Origin: Molossus alvarezi
Taxonomy: Eukaryota; Chordata; Mammalia; Chiroptera; Molossidae
Direction of reading: 5' to 3'
Assembly (NCBI GenBank): GCA_037176705.1
Contig: CM073905.1
Location: 33,202,986 to 33,266,985, forward strand
Length of the DNA stretch: 64,000 bases
In this document: in pieces, positions 1 to 11,000 of the stretch
How the letters are laid out: each line of letters starts with the position of its first letter
Position numbering within the stretch: position 1 is the stretch's first letter
Program-made: the position numbers and the translations under genes
Notes under the pieces: generated by a model
Database searches by the model: none
What the model saw: the letters and a program-made list of their open reading frames with translations, nothing else
What the model was told of the DNA's origin: nothing

Positions 1-375
1 TTTAACAATGAAGATGCATATGCCCCATTGGGCAGGCTAATTTATCAGAACACACCTGATGAAGACCAAGATGACACACACCAGACCATCATTTGACCAG
101 TTTTGAGATTCAGATCAGAATGGCCTGTGTTGGCCTGCATGTAGAGAACTTGTCAACACCCCTCACACACCTTGATCTCTTTGTTCTGCTTTCCCCCTCT
201 CTCCTTACAAAAACCTCTGCCTACACTGAGATGGGGAGATGGGCTTTGGACAAGAGTCCCGCCATCTTGTCAGGTGACCGACACTCTAATAAACCTCTTT
301 CTTTCCCTTTTCACCAGCAGCTGTCTCACAAATTTCACTTTTGTGGTGGCCGGCAGCTAACCCTTGGTTTCGGTT
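1..375 (+). mobile_element. 3' part of an endogenous retrovirus-like LTR (fossil)
   Basis: A polyadenylation signal AATAAA lies at 288-293. It is followed by a T/C-rich run and a 'TTTGTGGTGGCCGGCAGC' segment, the usual order of the R-U5 end of a retroviral LTR. A CCGCCATCTTG segment stands just before the signal. The element runs off the left edge, so U3 is not fully visible. No gag, pol or env frame follows, so it is either a solo LTR or a remnant. Family not assigned; an unrelated polyadenylated repeat remains possible. Confidence 0.45.
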
Positions 376-1790
376 TCATGCATACATGAGTGTGGGACTC
401 CACCTGCACAATAGCTTCAGAAGCAGAAAGGATCATGGATACGTAAGTCATTCTGAACTGGGGATGAGATAAAGTGCTGTGGGGGCTTCAAAGGGTCATT
501 GCAGAATAGGAGAAGGTGTTAAGTAAATAGAAGGTTGTCTTGCTCTAGACAGGTCAAAAGAGGTTATCTCTGATAATCTCCCATTATGGGACAGGCCCCC
601 TAATTCAAGTTCTTCCAGGTAGAAAGGGAAGGAAAGAAGCCTCTCCTGAGCCTGCAGCCAAAGTTGCCCTGAATTCAAAACAACCTACATACCAGAGGAG
701 CACATATTGGGGTGCTCTGAACCCCCACAAGGGCCTTCACATTGTTCTTGATATACCATGACTCATGTAAATGACTAAGCAGCCACTGTGATCTCACTAG
801 CACAAAGTTCAGTGTACTGGGGAATCGGATAAATGTACTGTAGGCTAATGAATGCTTTGAGGGGGTGAAGAACAAAATGTCATAGGAGATCTGAGAAGAG
901 GCCCCTGAAACTGAGTGGCGGGGCGCTGGCAAAGACTTCCAGGATCAAGTCATGTCTGCGTAAGACTTGCGGAGTGTAGCATTTGGACCAGGACAATGAA
1001 GGAAGCATTTGATGGGGGAGACACATTGTTTGGGCCCAACCCATGCAGGAGTGGAAGGGGGAAGAGAGGAAACGGAGGCAAACTCAGACAGGGTAGGACA
1101 TCAGTCAAGAGGTGTGCCATTATCTCAACTCTCCACACACCCTCAGGGCAGAGGGATAACTACAAGCCAGGTGGTCCTGGCCTCTCTCCCTCAGTGCACC
1201 CATCCAGGTCCCAGCACTTCCTGACATGGCTTATGAGGCAGAGGGGGCTCAGCAGAGGTCAACCAGGCTTCCCTTCTCTTTCCCATTCCCCTTTTATTAT
1301 CATAAGAAACCCTAGACATGCAGATAACAGAGAATGCCTAGTGTCAGCCCTGAGCCGGCTGGAGCCCCATGGAAGAAGCGTGCCTGAGCACGCGGTGAGC
1401 ACACGTGTGTCCTCCCTGACAGCCCGCCCTCCACAGGAAATGCATTCATTTCTAACCTGTTGGCAACACACTGACAGCGAGAGGAGCCACAGCTGTGGGT
1501 GTGGAAAGGCTGCAGGGGAGAAACAATTTCCCAGCCCAAGCCCCTGCGGAAGGAGAAATTGAACACTTACTTGTAATTTCCCCCTGAGGTCTGGCAGGGA
1601 CTAATCTAAGTAGGCACTTGGGCTGAAGGGCAAGAACACTGGGAGCTGGGGCTTTTTCCAGTGGACACGTTCGGTCCCGGCCCCCCTACACCAGCACGAC
1701 CGTAGCCCTATTTATGAGGACTCTAAAAATGGATTAATAGACTTAGAGTTGATCTCTCTCTTCTATTAAAAAAACAAACAAACAAACCCA
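376..1790. other. Unassigned stretch, no supported gene
   Basis: A 215-codon open frame (915-1562, plus) covers part of this stretch. It has no recognisable domain, no hydrophobic pattern and no obvious splice context, and opposing frames overlap it on the other strand. I treat it as chance. A short AAACAAACAAAC run lies at about 1770-1786. Confidence 0.5.
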
Positions 1791-1794
1791 CAAG

Positions 1795-2227
1795 CCCAAA
1801 ATGGCACCACTCATGCTAAGAGCCCATGATAGCAAACCTAGACTTTAATATCTGATCTAACTGCAATTTCAGTCTCTGCCGGAAACATAATCTCAATCAA
1901 CCAGGCCGGAATGTTCTGTCAAACACCAGCAAGGTCATCCGTCCGATGGGCCCTTTCTATTCCCCATAGAAAGAGGAGGCCATCTCCATAAGAAAGAGTG
2001 TTTCCCTTCTTGCCCCCCTGAGAAAAAAAATCCAGGCCCCCCAAATAATCCTTTTCTTTCTCTAGGCTGTCCCCAGTCCTTCCCTTCTTCCTATAAAATC
2101 CCTCCCTTTTGTATATACAATTCCTAGGACTGTCTTTTTAGTTACCAGATGGGATGCCATCTGATGTGTGAGCCGCTTAATAAAGTCAATCAGATCTTCA
2201 AATGTACTGTTTGACTTTGTTCAACAC
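1795..2227 (+). mobile_element. Solo ERV1-type LTR (fossil)
   Basis: LTR signals appear in the right order on the plus strand: a TATA box (CCTATAAAATCCC, about 2089-2101), then about 80 bp later 'GCTTAATAAAGTCAATCAG' with AATAAA at 2179-2184, and a terminal 'TTTGTTCAACA' ending near 2227. The 'gatgggatgccatctgat' block before the poly(A) signal is typical of a widespread mammalian class I LTR. No internal retroviral coding sequence is present on either side, which fits a solo LTR left by recombination. The left edge is uncertain. Confidence 0.6.
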
Positions 2228-2264
2228 GTCCATGGAAGTTTTTTTCCCCCTAAAAGTAAATAAC

Positions 2265-2370
2265 GTAAGCCTGTGAGTCTTGCTCTGTGACCTTGGACAG
2301 GTCCTTACCTGCTTTAAAGGCCAGTCTCCTGTCAAATGAGACTGTCGCACGGATAAAAGGACAATGCACA
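2265..2370 (+). repeat. MIR SINE fragment (weak)
   Basis: The 'CTCTGTGACCTTGGACAGGTCC' pattern and a following 'gtcaaatgagactgt' fit the MIR core ('...tgtgaccttgggcaag...' then '...aaatgrg...'). The copy is strongly diverged. Confidence 0.4.
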
Positions 2371-3285
2371 TCCAAGGCAGGAAACAGGCCTAGCCTTCGT
2401 CACCGGATAGCTTGCACGGCTATTTGGGTTTGTCATTTGAGGTCTGCAGTGCCCCTTCTCCCTGCTGGGAGCCACTAATGATGGAGAATCAGGGTCCCTG
2501 AGAGCTAGTTGGGTGCCGGTGGCTAACATCCACCAAGGAATTAGAACTAAGTTGGTCTGAGTTCTGACGGATAGCTGACAGCCCAGGGTGACTCTGGAGA
2601 AACGCTGACTAGCCAAGTCGCACTAAAGCAGGACAATTTGGTAGCTCAGCTTACCTCTCCTTTCAGATCCTCTGTGTCCAGAACTAAGATCCCATCCTCA
2701 GCCGTCTGTTGGACACCTCTCCACCCAGCGTTGTTGGAAGGGGGTCAGCAAGGGCACAGAGGACCTCCACTGCCCAGGCACTTGTGTTTGAAGGTGAGGA
2801 GGTATGTTATGTTATATTAGGTCTGCCTAATAACAATTGCTAAACCTAATGGAATAGAGGCTTAACCAAATAGTTTTCCTCCTATTAAAATCTGGAGGCA
2901 GTTTATCTCGGGTTGGCATGATGTACCATGATGCAGGGACCCAGGTTCCTTCAGTCTATTGTGCAAGGCACACATTCCCAACGTTGCCTCATGCTTCAAG
3001 GTGGCTGCTGGAGCTCCAGCCATCAGCTGGGTTCCAGCCAGGAAGAAGGAGAAAGGGTCTCTTCCCTCTAAGAACACTGCCTGGAACCTAAACTCACCAA
3101 GTATACCTACATCCTCTTCGCTAGAACTTGAATGACACAGCAAACCTAGCTGCAAGGAAAACCAGTCCTATTCTAAGCAGTTGGGTCAACCCAACTAAAA
3201 ATGGGAACTCTCATTACTGGGAAAGGCAGGGACTGCAATGTGGGGCTAACTGGATGTTTCTGGATAGTGGATTTGGAGTTTTAAA
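2371..3285. other. Unassigned stretch, no supported gene
   Basis: Only short chance frames (under 100 codons) are seen. I recognise no repeat family, RNA gene or promoter. Confidence 0.5.
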
Positions 3286-3286
3286 A

Positions 3287-3410
3287 CCAGCCCTGTGGTT
3301 TGCTGTGTGTCCTTAGACAAATTATTTCTTGGCTACTTTCCTAACCTGTAAAATGGGCATGCTATCAACTTGAGAGGCTTGACTGAGTTCACGGCGTGTC
3401 GTTCCAGTTC
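3287..3410 (+). repeat. MIR SINE fragment
   Basis: The order 'GTGTGTCCTTAGACAAATTATTT...CCTAACCTGTAAAATGGGC' matches the MIR core and the hallmark 'cctcatctgtaaaatgggg' segment. Confidence 0.6.
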
Positions 3411-4430
3411 TAGCACCCAGCCGTCACTTGGAGCCTTCCCTTCAGAGCTGTGCGCTCCGGCTTGCTCATTCTACTGCACATGCCTGAGCGAAAACCCTAC
3501 TTCTCCAGAAAGAAGCATCTTCACGGGAAATGCGAGTTGAATGGAGACATCTGGGCCTGATTTAGGAAGCCTCCGCGAGATGGATGCCTTGCAAAGAACA
3601 ATGCTTTTGTCAGAGGCCGCCGGCATCGCAGGGACACTTAACTGCTAAGTACAAACAGCTGCCCCACATCTGCAGGATCCATTTTCAACAACTGTATACA
3701 GTAGACACTGCTGATAATGAACTTGGGTCCAGCAAGGCTCGGGTCCTGCAGGGCTGCAAGGTGCAGGTGTTGATTAAAGAGAGCGCGGGCGCTCCGGGAG
3801 GCCGGGCTGCCTTCCGACTCGAGTTCCAAGCTGAGTAAAGTGAGACTTAGACTGTCTTCTCGAACCATCTTGACTTGCAGAACAGGATAAAACTGCCGTA
3901 CGGCTGCCCCAGGGGTTTGAACGCTGCCCCCTCCCTCACCCTAGAGAACTTGGATACAACAGAGATCAGTATCATGAAACATTAGAGCGGAGAGCATCTA
4001 TAAAACCACCTGATCCATTTCCCTGTCGGGGCGGAAAGATGTGCTTTCGAAGTCTGAGAAACACCCATCCGTTTCATGGAAGATGCTCACATTTTACTTA
4101 GGTATCTCTTCTTGTCCTGTTTATGACCCCAATAATAGAAAGTGCTTCTTATGTCTCTGACTAGAAGGTCTCAGATGACTGGAGAGAGACTGGGTGGGTT
4201 GCCTCCGCGTGAAATTTAGGAGGATCGCCGGGACCCACTTTCGGACCTCCCCCCACCCTTGTGTGCCTAGATGATCAGCCCTACGGTCTCTCTCCAAGAA
4301 GAGCAGAGAAACGACCCCATGTCTCCGCAGACAAGGAGGTTTCCTAGTTGATCAAGAACGTGAATGGCTGTCCTCCAATAAAGTGGAACCTTACCTTTAT
4401 TTGAAGAAACATTTACACGTGCCTTAACAC
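3411..4430. other. Unassigned stretch, no supported gene
   Basis: No repeat family or coding exon is recognised. GC is moderate and only short overlapping frames occur on both strands. Confidence 0.5.
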
Positions 4431-4446
4431 AAGAATGACCAGCTCT

Positions 4447-4699
4447 AGCCCTGGCCGGTTTGGCTCAGTGGTTAGAGCATCGGCCGGTGGTCTGGAGAGA
4501 CCTGGGTTTGGTTCCCGCTAAGGGCACTTATCTTGGTTGCAGTTTGTCTCCGGCCCTGGTTGGGTCATGTGGGTGGCGACCACTCGATGTGTCCCTTTCA
4601 CGTCAATGTTTCTCTCTCTCTCTCCCTCCCACTCTATCTGAACAAAATATCGAAGAATGTCCTCGGGTGAGGATAAAAAATAAATTAAATTAAAAAAAA
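4447..4699 (+). mobile_element. Ves SINE, long-tail type, copy 1 (perfect TSD)
   Basis: The head GCCCTGGCCGGTTTGGCTCAG carries the pol III A box and the B box follows ('GGTTTGGTTCCCGC'). The body has the CT-rich run and the tail reads GTCCTCGGGTGAGGATAAAA, then A-rich. It is bounded by a perfect 16-bp target-site duplication, AAGAATGACCAGCTCT, at 4431-4446 and 4700-4715. The unmutated TSD makes it one of the youngest insertions in the window. A 77-codon open frame inside it is only a translation of the SINE. It needs LINE-encoded enzymes in trans to move. Confidence 0.93.
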
Positions 4700-4715
4700 A
4701 AGAATGACCAGCTCT

Positions 4716-6640
4716 TGTTCAATTGGTTTTCTAATTGTTCAGCAATGAACACATCCCTGTGCCTAGGCACATTTCCTGTATTTTACATGCATCCACATTT
4801 ATAAATTTGTTTGGTTCATGCCCATGATGGAGGCAGGAGGAGCTAGTGCTGAGGTTGTAGACGGGGACCAGACACCGTGAGAGAACCCTGTCTGACCACT
4901 GACTTTCGGTGATCCGAGGCATGGATGTGGTAACTTTCCTCAGATGTACCTGGGATATGACCGGTGCAATTCACCGAATCCTCAAAACACTTCGCAGCAA
5001 AGTAGGTGAAGTGTCTAGAACTGTGTCCGACAGGTTGTATGCAGAGTATCAAACCGTGTCTCTGCAACATGAGGCTGCCCTGCCTGGCCCCTAAGTCATA
5101 GGGAGGAGTGGCCACACCCGCCTACCTGTGCAGGTGGTACCACCCAGCGACCACGCACGTGTGTGGCTTGTTCGTGGTTACCCTCCCTTCCGTCGTGCAA
5201 ATTAGAGCAAGCAGAGATGGCGACATGACTTTTTTCAGGAGTCATTCCTGTACTTCTCATTGCAGAATTCTCGAACCATCAGTTCTAGAAGTTTCCATGT
5301 AAAAGAATTCACTTTTACATTGGAACAGCACAGAAAGCAATTGCAGGCTGCTTAATGGTAGGAGGGAGGAAAGATGGATAAAGCATCTGTAGATTTTTCT
5401 GGAAAAATCTGGAGTGAAGAATCCGGAAACCCGTCTGCTCCCTCTGCTGAGGGGGCATGTGCAGGGACGTGTGCTGGACGGGGACTTCTGTGTGGTCTCC
5501 CCGGACCTCCTTCCTCTCCCTCATCCCGCCCTCAGCCTTGGCCTCACAGTACCATTTGGAAAGTAAGAGGACGATGCCAATTTCAGGAACAGTCCTGAAG
5601 GGCACCCGGCTGAGGAACGCCAAGTGCTGATGGCCGATGACCTCGGGCCGGTTACGTGAACTGTCACTGTGGCTGAGGGGTGGGACTCCTAGCTTGTCTG
5701 GGGCCATCAGGACACGTGTCTTAGAGTGAGGACGTCGCGCTCTTGAGGGCAAGTCAGCCCAAGCTGCTGCCCTTGCTTGAAAGCTAGGGTGTGGTTCAAC
5801 CTGAGGGTGCCGAGGGCTCTCACGTCCTTCCCGCAGCCACTCTGATGGTCTGGTTCTTGAGTGTCCCCCCCGAGTGCATTCAGGTATGGGGGTGTCAAGA
5901 ACAACTGTCCTCTCATTGTACTGGTCCAAAATGAATCTTCAGTGCACACAGCCATCTCTATGGGGAGAGGGCTCCGGGGCACCCACGTCGTGTGAGGCCA
6001 GAGGCTCCCGAGCAGGAGCCGGATGACCAGCAACAGGAAACCCACGGCTGACCGCTCCTCTCGAGACTCTTCCAGCCTGGCTCCGGGTTCCAGAGGGTTC
6101 CTGCCACTGCACCAGCTCCCGGCATGCACGCGGTTCTGGAGAGAGCCGTCATCTCGGCCAGCACTGTGCCTTCCTCCGAGCCGTTCCTGCGTCCTCCTGG
6201 GAATTTACTCGAGTGGGAACGACCATCTGGAGACTTGGAGCCATATGTGATCCCCTCGGCACGTTTCACAGAGCTGGGGATGTCCCCCAGACCCCAAGCG
6301 GAGCAGTGTCCCGCGTGACCTAGGGCCACGCAGGAGGCCAGGGTGCTCTCTTCTTAGATGCCGGCAGTTGTTTATCACGGACGCATTTCGATTGGCCTAC
6401 AGCTGCCCAGCTGGTGGGGCTGATGGGTTATTTCACGATGAACCTCCCTTCTGGGACCTTCTGCTCTTGGAGGTGTCTCTGGGTTTCTTTTCTGCCTTCT
6501 CTGAACCCTTCTCCTGGCCACTGTGCTGCGAGAACCATGCTCTTGAGACCCCAGCGCCGCCTTCCTTACTTGACACATTGTTGACCGGCAATTCTATGCA
6601 GAAGTTATCTCATGTCGCTGGCTCTCTTCGTAATTGCGCG
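4716..6640. other. Unassigned stretch with chance open frames
   Basis: Open frames of 204 codons (5315-5929), 140 codons (5707-6129) and 123 codons (5958-6329), all minus strand, overlap one another in different frames. None shows a domain, signal peptide or convincing splice sites. GC is high here, which lengthens chance frames. No repeat family recognised. Confidence 0.5.
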
Positions 6641-6707
6641 TGTGAGAGTGAAACCATCTAAACAACCTTCAGGATACTTTTTATACACAACGGATTTAAA
6701 TAAAACT

Positions 6708-6775
6708 TTGTACATGTCTGCTACATATTATAACTTTATACATGTCTGCTACACATCGTATTTTATACATATTGT
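6708..6775. repeat. Short degenerate direct repeat, AT-rich
   Basis: 'TACATGTCTGCTACA' occurs twice about 30 bp apart (near 6711 and 6738), in an AT-rich stretch unlike the flanking GC-rich DNA. It lies beside the piggyBac fragment, but I cannot link the two. Confidence 0.5.
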
Positions 6776-6909
6776 ATATTTGAGTAGTTTTTTGGTGTGG
6801 TATATACTATGTAGCAACCACCTACGTGGCATGGTACATGGCGCGCAACATGTTTTGCAAATACATCTGGTTTCACTGCCCTTCCATCTCGGGACAGCCC
6901 CTGCTTAGG

Positions 6910-7200
6910 TACATGGCAAAGACTGAAATTTCGGGAGAAAGGAATCCAAAAGAGGCCTCATTTTATACAGTCTGTCTTCATTAGATGTATTTCGTGAATT
7001 ATCACTAAGATGGGAAAATGTAAGAATTTGCTCAAACCTCATTCTGCTCATAGTTTTAGGAACTATTGGAGCTTCAACCAAAGGGTCCGTGGACCAGTAA
7101 TCCCCCCAACGTGATTGTTTCCTTTGTCCCATCAATATCCACAAACCGAGAAACTTCTTTACAAGTTAACTCGTGAGCGGTCTTGAAGAAACGTCTTCTC
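6910..7200 (-). mobile_element. piggyBac-type transposase fragment, frameshifted (fossil)
   Basis: Read on the minus strand, the sequence encodes the N-terminal part of the DDE_Tnp_1_7 (piggyBac) domain. The family hallmark 'DYWSTDPL' is followed by 'TMSRMRFEQIL', 'FSHLSDNS' and 'DRLYKMRPLLDSF'. The upstream piece 'ELTCKEVSRFVDI' corresponds to the 'plT.eE...F.gi' block, but it lies in a different frame, so at least one indel separates the two near 7125-7145. The catalytic aspartates of the family lie further on and are not present downstream. It is a dead remnant about 100 codons long. No terminal repeats or TTAA flanks were identified, so the edges are loose. A domesticated PGBD gene is unlikely because of the frameshift and truncation. 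Confidence 0.8.
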
Positions 7201-9150
7201 TGAATAACCAAACTGACTAGATGCTCACACTTATCTAAGCCTGTTGCAATCGAGTTAATAAAGCCCCCCGGCTGGAGCAGTGCCCAGAAGGGTGCCTTTT
7301 GGGACAAACCACTTGGGGGAAACTCCGAGACTTGTTTAGTCTCCTTTCTCTATGCCCCTCATCCCTTGGTCCGCCGGTGCCTCCGCATTCACCGCGATGG
7401 AGCCGCCAGGTCCGGGGTCAGCTGGTTTCTGGGCTCTGGGAGAGGGTTGAACAAAGCTGGTCATAATTGCTCCGTGCGGGGGGACAAGCAGCCTCTCTCG
7501 GGTCTGGCCTTAATGAGCCCGAACCTCAGTCCGGAGCGCACGCCCCACCCCGACTCCCTGGGGGCACGGATTACCCCATCTCTGCCACCGTTAGAATGAA
7601 GCAGGGACACTCGTTCCTCTAATGAGACCGGACAGCGGCTCCAGCCTCCCGCTTCAGGAGGGAGGGGAGGGCGAGGGCTTGGGAACAGGCTATCTTTTGA
7701 GTGTCTCCTCCCTGACCCAGGAGAGCAAGAGTCTGTTTCCCTGCTGCTCGGGGCGGGGAGGGGACCTTGATCTCTGAAGAAGAAAGGGAGCCGCTCTGGG
7801 TTTGCCTCAGCTCAGGAAGGAGGGATTAAGCTCAAACGCCAAAGCCACAGGCCCAGAGGAGGTGCGGAGATGAGGGGAGCATCCCTCTGAGGCTGAGCTG
7901 GGCCGACGGGTTGTCCCGGGTTCCAAACCTGCTCCCTGCGCCAGGGGGCCTGGGTACCTGAGGAGCAGGTACTGCTGGGAGTCCTGGACTCCTTGCCTGG
8001 AATCTTCTTGCCCAAGCACGTTAACGCCCTTCACCACTATGGACTCCCGAAGCACTGACATGGCAGGTGTCCCCTGGTAGGCCACACCTAGACTTCCGGT
8101 CCTTTCTTCTCCTTACCCTTCACTCTCCCAAGGTAATGTTTGGGGTTAAAGGAGCCCGGGCTCGGTCTCTCCTTGTTTTCAGATGCTTTCTTCTTCAATA
8201 TTGGAAACATTTCGGTTTGTTGTGAAATTGTTTGGGCTTGACTTTGGCTGTCCAGCTTGGGGGGCTGGTCCATCTGGGCTCACTGTGAACCTTCTCTCTG
8301 GGATTGTCTGCTCTTGGAAAAATGAAGAGATCGGTTTCTATCTATTCAGATTTACCTCTAGATTTTTGTTTCTGAAGCTTGATTTCTAGATCAGTCTGCG
8401 GACTTCTTCAACGCACAGATACATAAATGTGTCCATCGCAAGCTCCTCGGTATCTCTGTCTTAATAGAAACATATTTGTCCCCCTGCAGGTCTGTGGATC
8501 CCTGTGTGGTCAGGAGGCATGTGCAGACCCATCTGGGATCCACTTGGCTCATTCTGTGCCTCCCATCCCTTGGGGTCCTCTGCTCTTTGCTGGAGGTGGT
8601 ATTACCCTCAGGAGAGCACAATCTTGTGAACTATCCTGTAACCCAGTGCCCGCCTCTCTTTCTCCAAATTTCCAGAGCTCCTTCCTCAATGTCGAACTGT
8701 TCTTCTCCAGAACATTTGAGATCTTGCTCCTCGGGTCTAGGTTGTCATTTTGGGTCAAATAAACTGTTAAAAATTCTCGACAGGTTTGGGTGTTTCTGAC
8801 ACTAACAGTAAGAATTCTCTTCAATGCTGTCACCAACCTGTCCCCAAACACAGGAACAACCTCCAGTGATGCTTTAGAGAGCCCGCCACCAGGGATGCCC
8901 GTAAAGACGCCACGGTTGCTAGAGCACAACCCTGACTCCCCATATTCACGGTATAGATTCGGGGGGGGGCAGATTCAGGAAGAAACCACTGCGACTTCGG
9001 CCAGGATCAGCACAAGGGAGCCCCAAAAAGCCTTTTTCTAGTTCCGAGGAAAACTTCTCAGCGCGGGTTGGGTGCCCCTGAATCTGTGCGGGTCCTCAAA
9101 CTAGGAGGGTGCACTTTGGGGTGACTCTGGGACTGAGCTCACTTTGGGGG
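7201..9150. other. Unassigned stretch, no supported gene
   Basis: I recognise no exon or repeat family. Upstream of the piggyBac match an open minus-strand frame continues to 7307; it could be more of the transposase or chance. A G-run lies at about 8961-8968. Confidence 0.45.
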
Positions 9151-9179
9151 AGACTTGGAAGAGGCCACAGCTACAGCAC

Positions 9180-9350
9180 CCACCCGGGGCCCTCGCCGTG
9201 GAAGAGGACGGGCAGGAGCGATGGGCCTCCGTCCGAGGAAGGGCCCCCTCCTCGCCCTCTGGGCGGCCGGCAGCAGATGCCAGACACCCCGTCCGCAGCC
9301 AAGGAGCCCGGAAGTGACTGCGCAAGGAAGCGGACTTGTCCTCTCGGTCA
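9180..9350. other. CpG-rich patch
   Basis: About sixteen CpG dinucleotides fall within roughly 170 bp ('CCTCGCCGTGG', 'CCGTCCGAGG', 'GGGCGGCCGGC', 'CCGTCCGC'), clearly denser than the flanks. Frames open on both strands here (164 and 117 codons) because stop codons are rare in such sequence. No repeat explains it. It could be a small CpG island or an enhancer-like element. Confidence 0.45.
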
Positions 9351-9950
9351 CTGGACACAGAACAGAGGAGGATGGAGAAGAAAACGGGGCAGGACCAAGC
9401 AATGGAGACTTCGGCACATTGCTGACTTGTGCATTTCTTGTCTCCAAGTGACAAAAGGACCTTTACCCCAGGGTATGATTTTCTTAACCATAGTTCACTG
9501 GGAGGTGAGCTCTGCCTCAGTCAAGAACTCCTCAAGAAGTCCGGGGCAATACTCAGATCAAACAAACAGACTTCGAGACAGAGGCTGTAACATTTCCACG
9601 TGAGTCTGGAAGCTAGGCCCGTAGATCTAGGCTAGCCCTGCCCACCACGCCCGACTCAAGTTCTTGTGACCAAGACTAATCCCGAAGGCACGAGAGCTTG
9701 CAAAACAACTAAGCTGGACTCATCAAAAAGCCATCGGTTCCTCCTCATCAGCTTCAGGTTAAAGACTTCTTAGCACACATTTCATGTCGGAGCCGGGTGT
9801 GTGCACGTGGCGTCTTATCAAGAGATCAGTTCCAGGAGGTGACCGTCACTGAGGCAGAGCTTGGGTGAGACAAGCATCTGCCTGTTGTACGGGAGTGTCT
9901 TCCTTTCTGTGACTAATCTGTGGGACAAATCTTTGTGTGTGTGGTGTTTT

Positions 9951-10138
9951 TTTTTTAACTTTATTGATTTTAGAGAGAGAGAAACATCAATGAGAGAGAA
10001 CATCGACTGGCCGCCTCCCACATGCCCCTCAATGGGGATTTGGCCCACAACCTGGGCATGTGCCCTGACCAGGAATCGAACCAGTGACCTCTTGGTGCAT
10101 GGGTCGATGCTCAACCAGTGAGCCACCCTGGCTGGAAA
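9951..10138 (-). mobile_element. Ves SINE, short type, copy 2
   Basis: Minus-strand copy: a poly-T start, then GAGAGAGAGAAACATCAATGAG, and the reverse-complemented B box (AATCGAACC) and A box (GTGAGCCACCCTGGCTGG). A 16-bp target-site duplication with two mismatches flanks it: GTGGGACAAATCTTTG at 9920-9935 and GTGGGATGAATCTTTG at 10139-10154. Confidence 0.92.
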
Positions 10139-10154
10139 GTGGGATGAATCTTTG

Positions 10155-11000
10155 AAACTCATCAATAGTCATCGAATGTCTTTAATATCAGTTGACTCTT
10201 CCCCAAATCAGTTATTATATTGGGTGTTGACACTCCTGATTCTGTCATTTGGTATGTGCTTGTTAAAGAGCAATTCTCTGGAAAGAGGGTTCTCTCCCTC
10301 CCTTTTGAACAGCACTCTGAGACTTGCAGATTATTTTAATCACTTTGGATGATTATTTTAATCATCCATTTCTATTATTTCTGTACAGACCACGCCCTTC
10401 GGCCGTGGGAGCCCCCTTCAATCTGGCTTGAATGCTTTCTATTACCAGTATTCTGCGTGCTCCTTGCTTTAAGATGTTATGTTTCCCATCCTCAGCTGGA
10501 GCTGTCTCTGCTCCATACCCTTAATTGGCCTTGAATCTAAATGGCTTTGGTTCCTGCTAGTGCGAAATATTTGGAAACCACTGAATGGGTGCTGGAGACG
10601 GGTGTTGCCCCAGGATCTGTTCTTCAATGAACCACTAAGTACGTGAAATGTGTGAATGACAAGAGCAACACCTATCTGGTCCTCTCAGAAACAATGGTGG
10701 CTAATGAGTGGTAACTCGGCCCAGAAGAACTTGGTCACTTCGCTCCATGAGCATCCGTTTCTGTCAGGTCCTGGGGAACCTTACGTACTGTTGGCCAGTG
10801 ATGAGGGGTCTGGCTGTCATTTTACTGCAGTTTTTTGTTTGTTTGTTTGTTTGCCATAACAAATTTAGTTCCTGTCCTGGGCAGCATCCATCAAACGTCA
10901 TGGAGACCAAGATGGAAGGTACATAGTAACAAGATCCATTATTCTCCCCACTACCTCCTCACATAAGCTAGAGATTTGGTCAGCGGGATGCCCCAAAGTT
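10155..11000. other. Unassigned AT-richer stretch
   Basis: No gene seen. A 14-bp direct repeat GATTATTTTAATCA lies at 10329-10342 and 10350-10363. A (TTTG)n run lies at 10831-10854. The sequence may be an old retroelement but I cannot assign it. Confidence 0.4.
10831..10854. repeat. (TTTG)n microsatellite
   Basis: A TTTG tetranucleotide repeated about five times after a short T run. Confidence 0.9.

Noticed and set aside
915..1562. 215-codon plus-strand open frame
   Set aside because: Composition is irregular, there is no domain, and overlapping minus-strand frames are equally open.
1..2240. A full provirus between the two LTR-like blocks at the left edge
   Set aside because: The two LTR-like blocks differ in sequence, and no gag, pol or env similarity lies between them, so they are separate remnants.
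4447..4520. tRNA gene suggested by A and B boxes
   Set aside because: The boxes belong to the tRNA-derived head of a Ves SINE. No cloverleaf with a proper anticodon arm is present.
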